Assembly: GCF_003633755.1 (NCBI RefSeq)
Contig: NZ_RBIL01000003.1
Coordinates: 1 to 64,000 of the forward strand
Length of the DNA: 64,000 nt
Origin: Solirubrobacter pauli
GTDB taxonomy: Bacteria > Actinomycetota > Thermoleophilia > Solirubrobacterales > Solirubrobacteraceae
Reading direction: 5' to 3'
Positions 51,816-60,676 of the stretch are shown here, in pieces. Each line of letters opens with the position of its first letter. Position 1 is the first letter of the stretch. Below the pieces are notes generated by a model. It did no database searches and was not told where the DNA came from. It worked only from the letters and a program-made list of their open reading frames with translations. Position numbers and translations under genes: made by a program.

Positions 51816-54800
51816 CTGGGCATCGAATTCCGCATCCTCGGACCGCTCGAAGTCCACGCCGACGACCACTCACTGACCGTGGGCGGGGCGCGCCAACGGG
51901 CGCTGCTGGCCGTCCTGCTGCTGCACGCGAACGAGACGCTCAGCGCCGACCGGATCATCGACGAGCTGTGGGGCGCGCGCCCGCCGGCGACCGCCGCGAA
52001 GACCGTCCAGGTGTACATCTCCCGCCTGCGCAAGGCGCTCGGCCCCGACGGCGGCGTCACCACGCGCGAGCACGGCTACGAGCTGCGGGTCGCCCCCGAG
52101 CAGCTCGACGCGCACCGCTTCGAGCGGCTCCTCGCGGAGGCGCGCGCCGAGCTGGCCGAGGGCCGCGCGGCCCGCGCCGCGTCCACACTCGAAGGTGCGC
52201 TGGCGTTGTGGCGGGACGCGCCGCTCGCCGACCTCACCTTCGAGGCGCCGGCGCAGCGCGCGATCGCGCGGCTCGAGGACCTGCACGTCGACGCGCTCGA
52301 GCTGCTGGCGGACGCCGAGCTCGAGCTCGGACATCACGCGCCGCTCGTCGAGCGGCTCGAGCGGCTCGTCGCCGCGCATCCGTTCCGCGAGCGCTTCCGC
52401 GCGCAGCTGATGCTCGCGCTGTACCGCAGCGACCGTCAGGCCGACGCCCTCCAGGCCTACCGCGCGGCGCGCGCGACGCTCGCGGAGGAGCTCGGGATCG
52501 AGCCGGGCGAGCGGCTGCGCGAGCTCGAGCGGGCGATCCTCACGCAGGACCCGCGGCTCGACCTCGCGCGTGTGGCCACCGCCGCCACCCCGGAGCCGAC
52601 CGCGGCGGGCGCGTTCGTCGGCCGGGAGGCCGAGCTGGCCGAGCTCACGGCCGGGCTCGACGAGGTCACCGCCGGGCACGGCCGGCTGTTCCTCCTGGTC
52701 GGCGAGCCCGGCATCGGCAAGAGCCGGCTCGCCGAAGAGCTCAGCGCGCACGCGCGGGCGCACGGCGCCCTCGTGCTGGTCGGCCGCTGCTGGGAGGCGG
52801 GCGGCGCGCCCGCGTACTGGCCGTGGGTGCAGTCGCTGCGGGCGTACGTGCGCCGGGTGGAGCCGGACGTGCTGCGCGCGCAGCTCGGGCCGGGCGCGGC
52901 GGACGTCGCGCAGCTGCTGCCGGAGCTGCGGGACGTGCTCGACGAGCTGCCGCCGGTGAGCGCGGTCGAGTCCGACGGCGCGCGCTTCCGCCTGTTCGAC
53001 TCGCTGACGGCGTTCCTCAAGCACGTCGCCGACGAGCAGCCGCTCGTGCTGATCCTCGACGACCTGCACGCGGCGGACGAGCCGTCGCTGCTGCTGCTCC
53101 AGTTCGTCGCGCGCGAGCTCGCGCGCAGCCGCGTGATGGTGGTCGGCGCCTACCGCGACGTGGACCCCACCGTCGTGGAGCCGCTCGACGCCGCCGTGGC
53201 CGAGCTCACGCGCGAGCCGGTCACGCGGCGGCTCACGCTGCGCGGGCTCGACGCCGACGACGTGACCCGCTACATCGCGCTCGCCGCGCCGACCGTCAGC
53301 GCGATGGGCGCGGCGGTGTTCGCCGAGACGGAGGGCAACCCGCTGTTCGTCGGCGAGATCGTGCGGCTGCTCGACAAGGAGGGTCAGCTCGCGATCCCGA
53401 ACAGCGTGCGCGAGACGATCGGCCGCCGGCTCCGGCACCTCTCCGACGACTGCAACGCCGTGCTGACGACCGCGTCGGTGCTCGGGCGCGAGTTCGACCT
53501 GCAGGTGCTCGCACGCGCGTGCGAGCGCGGCACCGCCACGGTCCTGGAGCTGCTCGACGAGGCCGCCGACGCCCGCGTGGTCTCCGACGTGCCCGGGGCG
53601 ATCGGCCGGCTGCGGTTCGCGCACGCGCTGATCCGCGACGCCGCCTACCAGCGGCTCTCGCGCGCCCGCCGCGTGGAGCTGCACCGGTGCGTCGGCGAAG
53701 CGATCGAGGCGGTGCACGCCGCCGACCTCGACCCGCACCTCGCCGAGCTCGCCCACCACTTCGCGGAGGCGGCGGCCGCCGACGGCCCGGAGCGCGCCGT
53801 CCACTACGCCGCGCGGGCCGGTGCGCGCGCCGTCACGCTGCTCGCCTACGAGGAGGCGGTGCGCCTGTACGCGCTGGCGCTGGACGCGAGCGCCCGGGCC
53901 ACGCCCGAGGAGCGCTGCGGGCTGCTGCTCGCGCTCGGTGATGCGCAGGGCCGGCGCGGCGACGACGGCGGCGCGAAGGCGACCTTCATGCGGGCGGCCG
54001 AGCTCGCGCGCGGCGCCGGCCTGCCGCAGCTGCTGGCGCGGGCGACGGCCGGATACGGCGGACGCTTCCTGTGGGCGCACGGGCTCACCGACGAGCGGCT
54101 CGTGCCGCTGCTGGAGGAGGGCCTGGTCGCGGTCGGGACGCACGACAGCGAGCTGCGCGTGCGGCTGCTGTCACGGCTCGCGGCCGCGCTCCGCCACGGG
54201 CCGACCCGCGCGCGCCGCGAAGTGCTGATGGACGAGGCGATCCAGATGGCCCGCCGGATCGGCGATCCGGTGACGATCGCGTCCGCGCTGACGGCCGCCG
54301 AGTCGGCCCTGCACGCCCCGCACACCGCGCAGGCGCGCCTGGCCAACGCGGGCGAGATCGTCGAGCTCGCCGTCCGCGCGGGGGACCGCGAGCGCGAGTT
54401 CGACGGGCACGAGCACGCGTTCTGGGCGTCGTGGGAGCTCGGTGACCCCGACCGCCGCGCCCGGGAGCTGACGGAGATGGCGCGCGTGGCGGCCGAGCTG
54501 CGCCAGCCCGCCCAGCAGTGGATGCTGGCGGCCGCGCACGCGACGCTCGCGCTCGCGCAGGGCCGCTTCGAGGAGGCGCCGGCGCTGATCGCGCGGGCGC
54601 ACGAGATCGGTGCTCCGACGCTGGCCTGGAACGCGCAGGCCGCGCGGACCCTGCAGCGCTTCATCCTCTGCCGCGAGTGCGGTGGGCTCGAGGCGTACCT
54701 GCTCGAGGTGCGCGACCGCGAGCACGACTTCCCCTCTCCCCTGGTCCACGGCGCGGTCGTCTCGCACGCGCTCGCGTTCCTGGACCGCGGCGACGAGGCC

Positions 54801-55148
54801 GCCGAGCTCGTCGACGAGCTGCTCGGGCACGACCTGGCCGACTGGCACGTCGACGAGCAGTGGTTCGTCAGCCTCTGCCTGCTCGCCGAGACGTGCGCGA
54901 TCATCGGTGACGCCGACGCCGGCGCCGTCCTCTACGACCTGCTCGAGCCCTACGCCGACCACAACGCGGTCGCCGTGCCCGAGCTCGCCCTGGACTCGAC
55001 GAGCCGCCCGCTCGGCCTGCTCGCCTCGCTGCTCGGCCGCCACGACGACGCCGAGCGCCACTTCGCCGACGCGGTCGCCATGAACGAGCGGATGGGCGCG
55101 CGGGCGTGGGTCGAGCACACGCGCCGCGCTCAGGCGCTGCGGCCGTAG
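51816..55148 (+). CDS. BTAD/AfsR-type transcriptional regulator with AAA ATPase and TPR-like region
   Basis: About 1110 residues if started at CTG 51816. The family N-terminus is present only from there: GIEFRILGPLEVHADD, then VGGARQRALLAVLLLHANE; the first canonical start (GTG 51879) would remove two strands of the winged DNA-binding domain, and no ATG/GTG/TTG occurs earlier in frame. Domains: OmpR-type DNA-binding ~1-95, BTAD ~100-245, ATPase ~265-500 with Walker A GEPGIGKSR (residues 296-304) and Walker B LVLILDDLHAAD, helical TPR-like repeats to the end. TAGCGT (51803-51808) could be a -10 box for a leaderless message. Likely activates secondary-metabolism or stress genes. Confidence 0.85.
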   Translation: MGIEFRILGPLEVHADDHSLTVGGARQRALLAVLLLHANETLSADRIIDELWGARPPATAAKTVQVYISRLRKALGPDGGVTTREHGYELRVAPEQLDAHRFERLLAEARAELAEGRAARAASTLEGALALWRDAPLADLTFEAPAQRAIARLEDLHVDALELLADAELELGHHAPLVERLERLVAAHPFRERFRAQLMLALYRSDRQADALQAYRAARATLAEELGIEPGERLRELERAILTQDPRLDLARVATAATPEPTAAGAFVGREAELAELTAGLDEVTAGHGRLFLLVGEPGIGKSRLAEELSAHARAHGALVLVGRCWEAGGAPAYWPWVQSLRAYVRRVEPDVLRAQLGPGAADVAQLLPELRDVLDELPPVSAVESDGARFRLFDSLTAFLKHVADEQPLVLILDDLHAADEPSLLLLQFVARELARSRVMVVGAYRDVDPTVVEPLDAAVAELTREPVTRRLTLRGLDADDVTRYIALAAPTVSAMGAAVFAETEGNPLFVGEIVRLLDKEGQLAIPNSVRETIGRRLRHLSDDCNAVLTTASVLGREFDLQVLARACERGTATVLELLDEAADARVVSDVPGAIGRLRFAHALIRDAAYQRLSRARRVELHRCVGEAIEAVHAADLDPHLAELAHHFAEAAAADGPERAVHYAARAGARAVTLLAYEEAVRLYALALDASARATPEERCGLLLALGDAQGRRGDDGGAKATFMRAAELARGAGLPQLLARATAGYGGRFLWAHGLTDERLVPLLEEGLVAVGTHDSELRVRLLSRLAAALRHGPTRARREVLMDEAIQMARRIGDPVTIASALTAAESALHAPHTAQARLANAGEIVELAVRAGDREREFDGHEHAFWASWELGDPDRRARELTEMARVAAELRQPAQQWMLAAAHATLALAQGRFEEAPALIARAHEIGAPTLAWNAQAARTLQRFILCRECGGLEAYLLEVRDREHDFPSPLVHGAVVSHALAFLDRGDEAAELVDELLGHDLADWHVDEQWFVSLCLLAETCAIIGDADAGAVLYDLLEPYADHNAVAVPELALDSTSRPLGLLASLLGRHDDAERHFADAVAMNERMGARAWVEHTRRAQALRP

Positions 55149-55612
55149 ACGACCAGCGAGTACGCGAGCAGCAGGAACGCCAGGGAGGACGCGACGACCC
55201 GCACGAGGTTGAACGCGGCCCAGCGCGCCTCGTGGAAGCGCTCGCGGATCGCGGTGGCGTCGTCGAGGTTCGTCGCAGCCTTGATCGCGTCGTTGAGCGG
55301 GACGTTCACGGCGACCGTGATCACGACGACCACGACGTAGAGCGCGAGCGCGGCGGCCACGTACGGGAGCGGGTCCTTCCCGAGCTGGGTGACGAGCGCC
55401 ACCGCGGTCAGCACGAGCGCCCCCGCGAACCCGGTGAGCATGAACCACGGGTTGATGATCGCCCGGTCGATCGATTGGAACGCCGCCACGAACGTCCGGT
55501 CGTCCGTCGTCTTCAGGCCCGGCATGATCGCGTGCGCGTACAGCGCGAACGCACCCGTGACCAGGCCCATCGTGAAGGTCGCTCCGACCAGTGACGCCGC
55601 TCGTAGGTCCAT
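55130..55612 (-). CDS. DUF1772 (anthrone oxygenase-like) membrane protein
   Basis: 160 residues from ATG 55612. Four hydrophobic segments (AASLVGATFTMGLVTGAFAL, INPWFMLTGFAGALVLTAVA, YVAAALALYVVVVVITVAV, VVASSLAFLLLAYSLVVYG) with the NVPLNDAI loop and HEARWAAFNLVR are diagnostic of DUF1772. Some relatives are called anthrone oxygenases; function here is unknown. Its 3' end overlaps the BTAD gene by 19 bases, tail to tail. Confidence 0.85.
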   Translation of the reverse strand: MDLRAASLVGATFTMGLVTGAFALYAHAIMPGLKTTDDRTFVAAFQSIDRAIINPWFMLTGFAGALVLTAVALVTQLGKDPLPYVAAALALYVVVVVITVAVNVPLNDAIKAATNLDDATAIRERFHEARWAAFNLVRVVASSLAFLLLAYSLVVYGRSA

Positions 55613-55721
55613 GAGACGTATGGAACCGCGTCGGCGTGAGCGTGTGAATGGCTGAAAGGCGCTGGTGCATGTGCGAGCGTCTACGCCTGCCCTCGCTTCG
55701 TACCGTGTCCCCTCGCTGCTC

Positions 55722-57062
55722 ATGGAGATCGACGCCGAAGACCTCGAGAGGTGCCTGGCCGTACTCGCCCGCGTGGAAGCGCTGCCGGTCGAGCATCCGC
55801 AGGCGGTGGCCGTGCGCCGCGCGACCGCGAAGCTCTTCAAGACCGTGAAGGAGCGCCGCCGCGCCGAACGCCGGGCCGCCGTCGCCGCCGCCGACCGCGC
55901 CGTGTTCGCCGCCACCGCCACGGCGGCCCCGGGCCGGATCGACGACGAGACGCGCGGCATCGAGCTCACGACCGTCGCGGGCGCCACCGCCGGCACGCTG
56001 ATCCGGGCCCGGCCGTGCTACCAGTGCAAGCGCAAGTACACCGAGGTCGACGGCTTCTACCACCAGCTGTGCCCCGAGTGCGCGACGCTCAACCGCGAGC
56101 GCCGCGAGGCCCGTGCTGACCTCACCGGCCGCCGCGCGCTGCTCACCGGCGGCCGCGCGAAGATCGGCATGTACATCGCGCTGCGGCTGCTGCGCGACGG
56201 CGCCCACACGACGATCACGACCCGCTTCCCCAAGGACGCCGCCCGCCGGTTCGCGGCCATGTCCGACAGCCCGGAGTGGCTCGACCGCCTGAAGATCGTC
56301 GGCATCGACCTGCGCCAGCCAGGCCAGGTCATGGCGCTGGCCGAGGCGGTCGCCGCCGAGGGCCCGCTCGACATCCTCATCAACAACGCGGCGCAGACCG
56401 TCCGTCGCTCGCCCGACGCCTACGCGCTGCTGGTCGCCGGCGAGGCCGACGCGCTCCCGCCTGGACCGGACGTGCTCGAGCTCGGCGACGCGCACGACCT
56501 GCACCCGGTGACCACGCTCGCCCTCACGGCCCGCTCGACCGCCGTGGACGCCGGCGGCCTCGTGCCCGACGACGTCGATCACAACAGCTGGACCCAGCGC
56601 GTCGGCGAGGTCGACCCGGTCGAGATGCTCGAGGTCCAGCTCTGCAACACGGTCGCCCCGTTCATCCTCATCGACCGCCTGCGCGCGTCGCTGGCGGCGT
56701 CGCCCGCGCGCCGCACCTACATCGTCAACGTGTCCGCGATGGAGGGCAGTTTCGGCCGCGGCTACAAGGGGCCCGGTCACCCGCACACGAACATGGCCAA
56801 GGCCTCGTTGAACATGCTGACCCGCACGAGCGCGCACGAGCTCCTGGCCACGGACGGCATCCTGATGACCAGCGTGGACACGGGCTGGATCACCGACGAG
56901 CGCCCGCAGACCACCAAGCTCCGCCTCGCCGACGAGGGCTTCCACGCCCCGCTCGACCTGATCGACGGCGCCTCCCGCGTCTACGACCCGATCGTCCGCG
57001 GCGAGGCCGGTGAGGACGTGCACGGCGTCTTCCTCAAGGACTACGCGCCGACCCAGTGGTGA
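55722..57062 (+). CDS. Short-chain dehydrogenase/reductase with N-terminal zinc knuckle
   Basis: 446 residues from ATG 55722. A helical Arg/Ala-rich N-terminal region (~1-95) precedes a zinc knuckle with Cys99, Cys102, Cys117 and Cys120 (CYQCKRKYT, LCPECA). From ~130 it is an SDR Rossmann domain: RRALLTGGRAKIGMYIALRL, DILINNAAQTVRR. The catalytic region reads IVNVSAMEGSF and HPHTNMAKASLNM: Ser and Lys are in place, but the position of the usual Tyr is Thr. So standard SDR oxidoreductase chemistry is doubtful. The large insertion between ~245 and ~300 is also atypical. Confidence 0.78.
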   Translation: MEIDAEDLERCLAVLARVEALPVEHPQAVAVRRATAKLFKTVKERRRAERRAAVAAADRAVFAATATAAPGRIDDETRGIELTTVAGATAGTLIRARPCYQCKRKYTEVDGFYHQLCPECATLNRERREARADLTGRRALLTGGRAKIGMYIALRLLRDGAHTTITTRFPKDAARRFAAMSDSPEWLDRLKIVGIDLRQPGQVMALAEAVAAEGPLDILINNAAQTVRRSPDAYALLVAGEADALPPGPDVLELGDAHDLHPVTTLALTARSTAVDAGGLVPDDVDHNSWTQRVGEVDPVEMLEVQLCNTVAPFILIDRLRASLAASPARRTYIVNVSAMEGSFGRGYKGPGHPHTNMAKASLNMLTRTSAHELLATDGILMTSVDTGWITDERPQTTKLRLADEGFHAPLDLIDGASRVYDPIVRGEAGEDVHGVFLKDYAPTQW

Positions 57063-57137
57063 TCCCACCGATGAGTTTCGACGAGTGACCCGGTCTTCGG
57101 TCACGTACGTCATCGAACCATCGACTGGAGCCCCACC

Positions 57138-57581
57138 GTGTCCACCCATCCCGGCCGCAACCTGTTCGTGAACCTTCCGGTTGCGGACCTCGAGCGCAGC
57201 AAGGCCTTCTTCACGACGCTCGGCTTCACCTTCAACCCGCTCTTCAGCGACGAGACGGCCGCGTGCATGCTCGTGGGCGAGCAGTCCTTCTTCATGCTCC
57301 TCACCCGCGAGAAGTTCGCCGAGTTCTCGAAGCTGCCGATGGCCGATCCGAGCACCCACGCGCTCGCCCTCTACTGCTTCAGCGTCGCCTCGCGGGACGA
57401 GGTCGACAGCGTCAGCGCGGCCGCCCTGTCCGCCGGCGCCACCGAGGCGGACGGCGCGGAGGACCACGGCTTCATGTACTCGCGCAGCTTCTTCGACCCG
57501 GACGGCCACGGCTGGCAGGTCATGTGGATGGACCCGGCCGCGGCCGAGCAGGGTCCCGAGGCCGCCGCGCAGCCGGCCTGA
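57138..57581 (+). CDS. VOC (glyoxalase/bleomycin-resistance) family protein
   Basis: 147 residues from GTG 57138. Single-chain VOC fold of two beta-alpha-beta-beta-beta units: NLFVNLPVADLERSKAFFTT at the start and MYSRSFFDPDGHGWQVMWMD near the end. It resembles the extradiol-dioxygenase-like (DUF-type) VOC group with a CFSVASRDEVD middle. Substrate unknown. Its 3' end overlaps the convergent TetR gene by about 62 bases. Confidence 0.85.
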   Translation: MSTHPGRNLFVNLPVADLERSKAFFTTLGFTFNPLFSDETAACMLVGEQSFFMLLTREKFAEFSKLPMADPSTHALALYCFSVASRDEVDSVSAAALSAGATEADGAEDHGFMYSRSFFDPDGHGWQVMWMDPAAAEQGPEAAAQPA

Positions 57582-58131
57582 CGCCGCCACCCAGCACGCC
57601 GTCGACGACCAGGGTCACGAACGGCGCGTCGATCGGCTCGCGCGAGAACCACCGGCGGTAGTACAGCGGGCCGATCAGCGCCGAGATCAGGCCGGGCACG
57701 TCGGCATCCGCCGGCAGCTCGGCCCGCTCGACGGCGCGCTCCAGGACGGCTCGCAACGACGACGCGTGCCCGCGCTGGATCCGGCTGTGCAGCGCGGCGA
57801 AGTCCGCATCGCGCTCCGCGATGTCGACGAGCGACGGCACCACGCTCGACCAGCGGGCGCTGGTGAGCTTCGCTCCGAGGCTCACCAGCAGCGCGGTCAG
57901 ATCGCCCTCCAGCGTGCCCGTGTCCGGCACGGGCTCCTGGGCGCTGATCCGCGCCGCGGCTTCGAGCACGAGCGCCTCCCGGGACGGCCAGTGCCGGTAG
58001 ATCGTCGTCTTCGCCACCCCGGACCGTCGCGACACCTCGTCGACGCTGAACCCACCGACGCCGCCCTCGCTGAGCAGGTCGAACGACGCGGCGAGCACGC
58101 GCTCGCGCGAGCGACGAACCCGCGCATCCAT
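57520..58131 (-). CDS. TetR/AcrR family transcriptional regulator
   Basis: About 203 residues from ATG 58131 (an in-frame GTG at 58155 is possible). Helix-turn-helix ~8-55 (RERVLAASFDLLSEGGVGGF, VDEVSRRSGVAKTTIYRHWP); C-terminal TetR ligand domain (TetR_C_16-like, LISALIGPLYYRRWFSREP). It diverges from a VOC gene with a perfect 20-bp palindrome between them. The last ~18 residues (RPAARRPRDPARPRPGP) are Pro/Arg-rich and lie in the overlap with the VOC gene at 57138. Confidence 0.87.
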   Translation of the reverse strand: MDARVRRSRERVLAASFDLLSEGGVGGFSVDEVSRRSGVAKTTIYRHWPSREALVLEAAARISAQEPVPDTGTLEGDLTALLVSLGAKLTSARWSSVVPSLVDIAERDADFAALHSRIQRGHASSLRAVLERAVERAELPADADVPGLISALIGPLYYRRWFSREPIDAPFVTLVVDGVLGGGVRPAARRPRDPARPRPGPST

Positions 58132-58173
58132 GTTCCCGGCGTCGACCACGTCCACGACACGATGACAAACGCT

Positions 58174-58193
58174 ACGCTACGGTACCGTAGCGT
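58174..58193. promoter_or_regulatory. Perfect 20-bp TetR operator palindrome
   Basis: ACGCTACGGTACCGTAGCGT is its own reverse complement and sits between the divergent TetR (start 58131) and VOC (start 58217) genes. Length and position fit the operator of this TetR regulator, controlling both genes. Confidence 0.75.
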
Positions 58194-58216
58194 TACTCGT
58201 GAACAGGAGCCGCACT

Positions 58217-58624
58217 GTGAACCTTGTCTCCATCCGGATCATCACCGACGACGTCGACCGGGCGGCTCGCTTCTACGAGCTCGCGACGGGTGTCACCCCC
58301 GTCCGCTACACCCCCGTGTTCGTCGAGCTGCAGACCGCCGCCGGCACGCTCGCCATCGGGCACACGTCGACCACCGCCCTGTTCGGTGAGGGCTCGGCCC
58401 GGCCCGCCGACAACCACTCGGCGATCATCGAGTTCCGCGTCGACGACGTCGACGCCGAGCACGAGCGCCTCCAGCCACACGTCAGCGACTGGGTGCAGGC
58501 GCCGACCACCATGCCGTGGGGCAACCGCTCGATCCTCTTCCGCGATCCCGATGGCAACCTCGTCAACTTCTTCACGCCGGTCACTGCCGACGCGATCGCG
58601 AAGTTCGACGCCGTACGGAGCTAG
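58217..58624 (+). CDS. VOC family protein under TetR control
   Basis: About 135 residues. GTG 58217 has AGGAG 7 bases upstream; an earlier GTG at 58199 lies too close to the operator and has no such site. The fold is evident from NLVSIRIITDDVDRAARFYE and GNRSILFRDPDGNLVNFFTP. Its promoter region contains the TetR palindrome, so it is probably induced by a toxic or metabolic ligand. Substrate unknown. Its stop overlaps the convergent XRE gene by 4 bases. Confidence 0.85.
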   Translation: MNLVSIRIITDDVDRAARFYELATGVTPVRYTPVFVELQTAAGTLAIGHTSTTALFGEGSARPADNHSAIIEFRVDDVDAEHERLQPHVSDWVQAPTTMPWGNRSILFRDPDGNLVNFFTPVTADAIAKFDAVRS

Positions 58625-59448
58625 AGCCGCGCCAACGCCCGGCGGGTGGCGTCATCCCCCGGGCCGTAGACGGTCAGGCGGAGCTCCGGCGCACCCGTCG
58701 GAATGGTCTGGGCATGGAGGAAGAACAGGCGCCCGAGCTGCGGGTGGTCGATCGTCTTGGTGCCGCGCTGCACGTCGAGGACGTCGCGAGAATCCCACCA
58801 GCGGGCGAAGGGCTCGCTGCGGGCCCTGAGCGACTCCACGAGCTGCTCGTAGTCGTGCTCGCCGGCGTGGCGCGCGTGCTCGGCGCGGAACCGGGCGACG
58901 GTGCCGCGCGCCGTGCTCTCCCAGAGCGGGTTCTGCGGGTCCGGGCGGTGGACGAAGAACCAGTGCAGCAGCGAGCGCGACTCCGCCGGCTGGTCGAACG
59001 CCTCGCCGAAGATCCGGGAGGCGGCGTCGTTCCACGCGAGGATCCGCGTCATCGGGCCGATCAGGTACGCGGGGTGGGGATGCATCGCGTCCACGAGCTG
59101 CGCCAGCTCGACGGCGACGGCGTCGTCGGACGGCTCGGTCGCGAGCGGCATCTCGGTGCGTGCCAGCGCGTACAGCGTCCCGCGTTCGGCGTCGTCGAGG
59201 CGCAGCGCCCGCGCGATCGCGTCGAGCACCTGCGGCGACGCGTTGATGTCGCGGCCCTGCTCGAGCCACGTGTACCAGGACACCCCGACTCCGGCGAGCG
59301 CGGCGAGCTCCTCGCGGCGCAGGCCGGGCGTCCGTCGGCGGGTTCCGCCGTCCGGCAGCCCGACGTCCTCAGGCCGGATGCGGGCGCGGCGCGAGCGCAG
59401 GAAGGCGGCCAGCTCGGAGCGTCGCGTGGGTGGTGGTGTGACTCCCAT
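58621..59448 (-). CDS. XRE-type (MmyB-like) helix-turn-helix regulator
   Basis: 275 residues from ATG 59448. N-terminal Cro/C1-type helix-turn-helix (RRTPGLRREELAALAGVGVS, WYTWLEQGRDINASPQVLDA), then the MmyB-like ligand domain (LARTEMPL, MTRILAWNDAASRIFGE, LHWFFVHRPD, DHPQLGRLFFLHAQTIP), a PAS-like fold that binds fatty acids in studied relatives. It diverges from an aldo/keto reductase gene 50 bases away, a frequent pairing, and likely regulates it. Confidence 0.88.
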   Translation of the reverse strand: MGVTPPPTRRSELAAFLRSRRARIRPEDVGLPDGGTRRRTPGLRREELAALAGVGVSWYTWLEQGRDINASPQVLDAIARALRLDDAERGTLYALARTEMPLATEPSDDAVAVELAQLVDAMHPHPAYLIGPMTRILAWNDAASRIFGEAFDQPAESRSLLHWFFVHRPDPQNPLWESTARGTVARFRAEHARHAGEHDYEQLVESLRARSEPFARWWDSRDVLDVQRGTKTIDHPQLGRLFFLHAQTIPTGAPELRLTVYGPGDDATRRALARL

Positions 59449-59498
59449 GTTCAAGGGGCTTCTGGTCCGGCGGCTGAACCTAGCGCAGCATCAGCGTC

Positions 59499-60335
59499 AT
59501 GACTCACAGCTACGAGCTGGCCGGGCGTGCGGTGCACCGCGTCGGCTACGGAACCATGCAGCTTCCCGGTCCCAACCACTTCGGCCCGCCGCGCGACCGC
59601 GACGCGGCGCTCGCTGTGCTGCGGCGGGCGCGTGCGCTCGGCGTCGACCACTTCGACACGGCCGCCTATTACGGCCCGTGGGTCTCCAACGCGCTCCTGC
59701 GCGAGGCGTTCGACCTGTCGGAGGTGACCGTCGTGTCCAAGGTCGGCGGCCGCCGTGGCCCCGACGGCGCCTGGCTGCCCGCGCTCTCACCCGCCGAGCT
59801 GACGTGGGGCATCGACGAGAACCTGATCGGCCTCGGCGTGGAGCGGCTCGACGTCGTCAACCTCCGCCTGTTCGCGGTGCCCGACCCCGGATTCGACGAG
59901 CGGCTGGCGGCGCTCGTGGACGCGCGGGACGCCGGCAAGATCGGCGCCATCGGGCTCTCGAACGTCAGCGTCGCCGAGCTGGACCGCGCCGCCGAGCTCG
60001 GCGTCGAGATCGCGTGCGTGCAGAACCAGTACGCGCTGACGTTCCGCAAGGACGAAGCGCTCCTCCAGGCGTGCGCGCAACGGGGCATCGCCTTCGTGCC
60101 CTTCTTCCCGCTCGACTTCGGCAAGGTCGACGGGCACCCGGTCGTCCGTGAGATCGCAGCCACGCACGCGGCGACCCCGGCGCAGATCGGCCTGGCGTGG
60201 TTGCTCGCGCACAGCCCGAACGTCCTCCTGATCCCCGGGACGTCCAGCATCGCGCACCTGGAGGAGAACGTCGCGGTCGGAGCGATCGAGCTCAGCGCGC
60301 AAGACCGCGAACGCCTCGACGCGATCGCCGGCTGA
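59499..60335 (+). CDS. Aldo/keto reductase
   Basis: 278 residues. The TIM barrel shows the catalytic Asp and Tyr in VDHFDTAAYYGP, Lys in VTVVSKVGG, and the NADPH-binding C-terminal region (IPGTSSIAHLEENVAVGAIE). GLSNVSVAELDRA and CVQNQYAL are typical strand motifs. It reduces aldehydes or ketones with NADPH in the cytoplasm. Divergent from the XRE regulator, which probably controls it. Confidence 0.9.
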   Translation: MTHSYELAGRAVHRVGYGTMQLPGPNHFGPPRDRDAALAVLRRARALGVDHFDTAAYYGPWVSNALLREAFDLSEVTVVSKVGGRRGPDGAWLPALSPAELTWGIDENLIGLGVERLDVVNLRLFAVPDPGFDERLAALVDARDAGKIGAIGLSNVSVAELDRAAELGVEIACVQNQYALTFRKDEALLQACAQRGIAFVPFFPLDFGKVDGHPVVREIAATHAATPAQIGLAWLLAHSPNVLLIPGTSSIAHLEENVAVGAIELSAQDRERLDAIAG

Positions 60336-60349
60336 CCGCGCGGGGCAGC

Positions 60350-60374
60350 GGCGTGCCGCCGGCGGCGGCACGCC
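60350..60374. terminator. Bidirectional hairpin terminator
   Basis: GGCGTGCCGCC (60350-60360) and GGCGGCACGCC (60364-60374) form an 11-bp stem with a 3-base loop between convergent genes. Confidence 0.65.
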
Positions 60375-60383
60375 GTCCTCGGG

Positions 60384-60608
60384 CTAGCCCGGCATCGGCT
60401 CCGGGGCACGCGGCGCGTTCGAGTACGCCTCGGCCGGCTCCAGGAACTCGCTCAGCTGCTGTCGCAGCTCGGGCGTGTCCTCATGCCCGTGCACGGAAGC
60501 GGCGTGCTCCGCGGCGGCCCGAACCACCTCCTCCTGCTCACCGATGATGGTGAGGGAGCAGTTGCTGTCGCTCGGCCAGCGACGGCAGTCGGCCATCATT
60601 CTCGCCAT
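60384..60608 (-). CDS. DUF1059 small protein
   Basis: 74 residues from ATG 60608, with a consensus AAGGAGGT upstream. MARMMADCRRWPSDSNCSLT, then an IIGEQEEVVRAAAEHAASVH helix and acidic tail, match the DUF1059 family of small predicted metal-binding proteins (Cys in DCR and NCS, His near the end). Function unknown. Open sequence upstream of 60608 is not coding. Confidence 0.82.
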   Translation of the reverse strand: MARMMADCRRWPSDSNCSLTIIGEQEEVVRAAAEHAASVHGHEDTPELRQQLSEFLEPAEAYSNAPRAPEPMPG

Positions 60609-60676
60609 ACCGACCTCCTTGGTCGGTCCGATGATCCTCCAAACGCCGGTGCGGGTCAACGCGTCACGATGCGGCT

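Noticed and set aside
51870-57590. Long minus-strand open frames opposite the BTAD, SDR and VOC genes
   Set aside because: No domains and Arg/Gly-biased; plus-strand genes have clear motifs.
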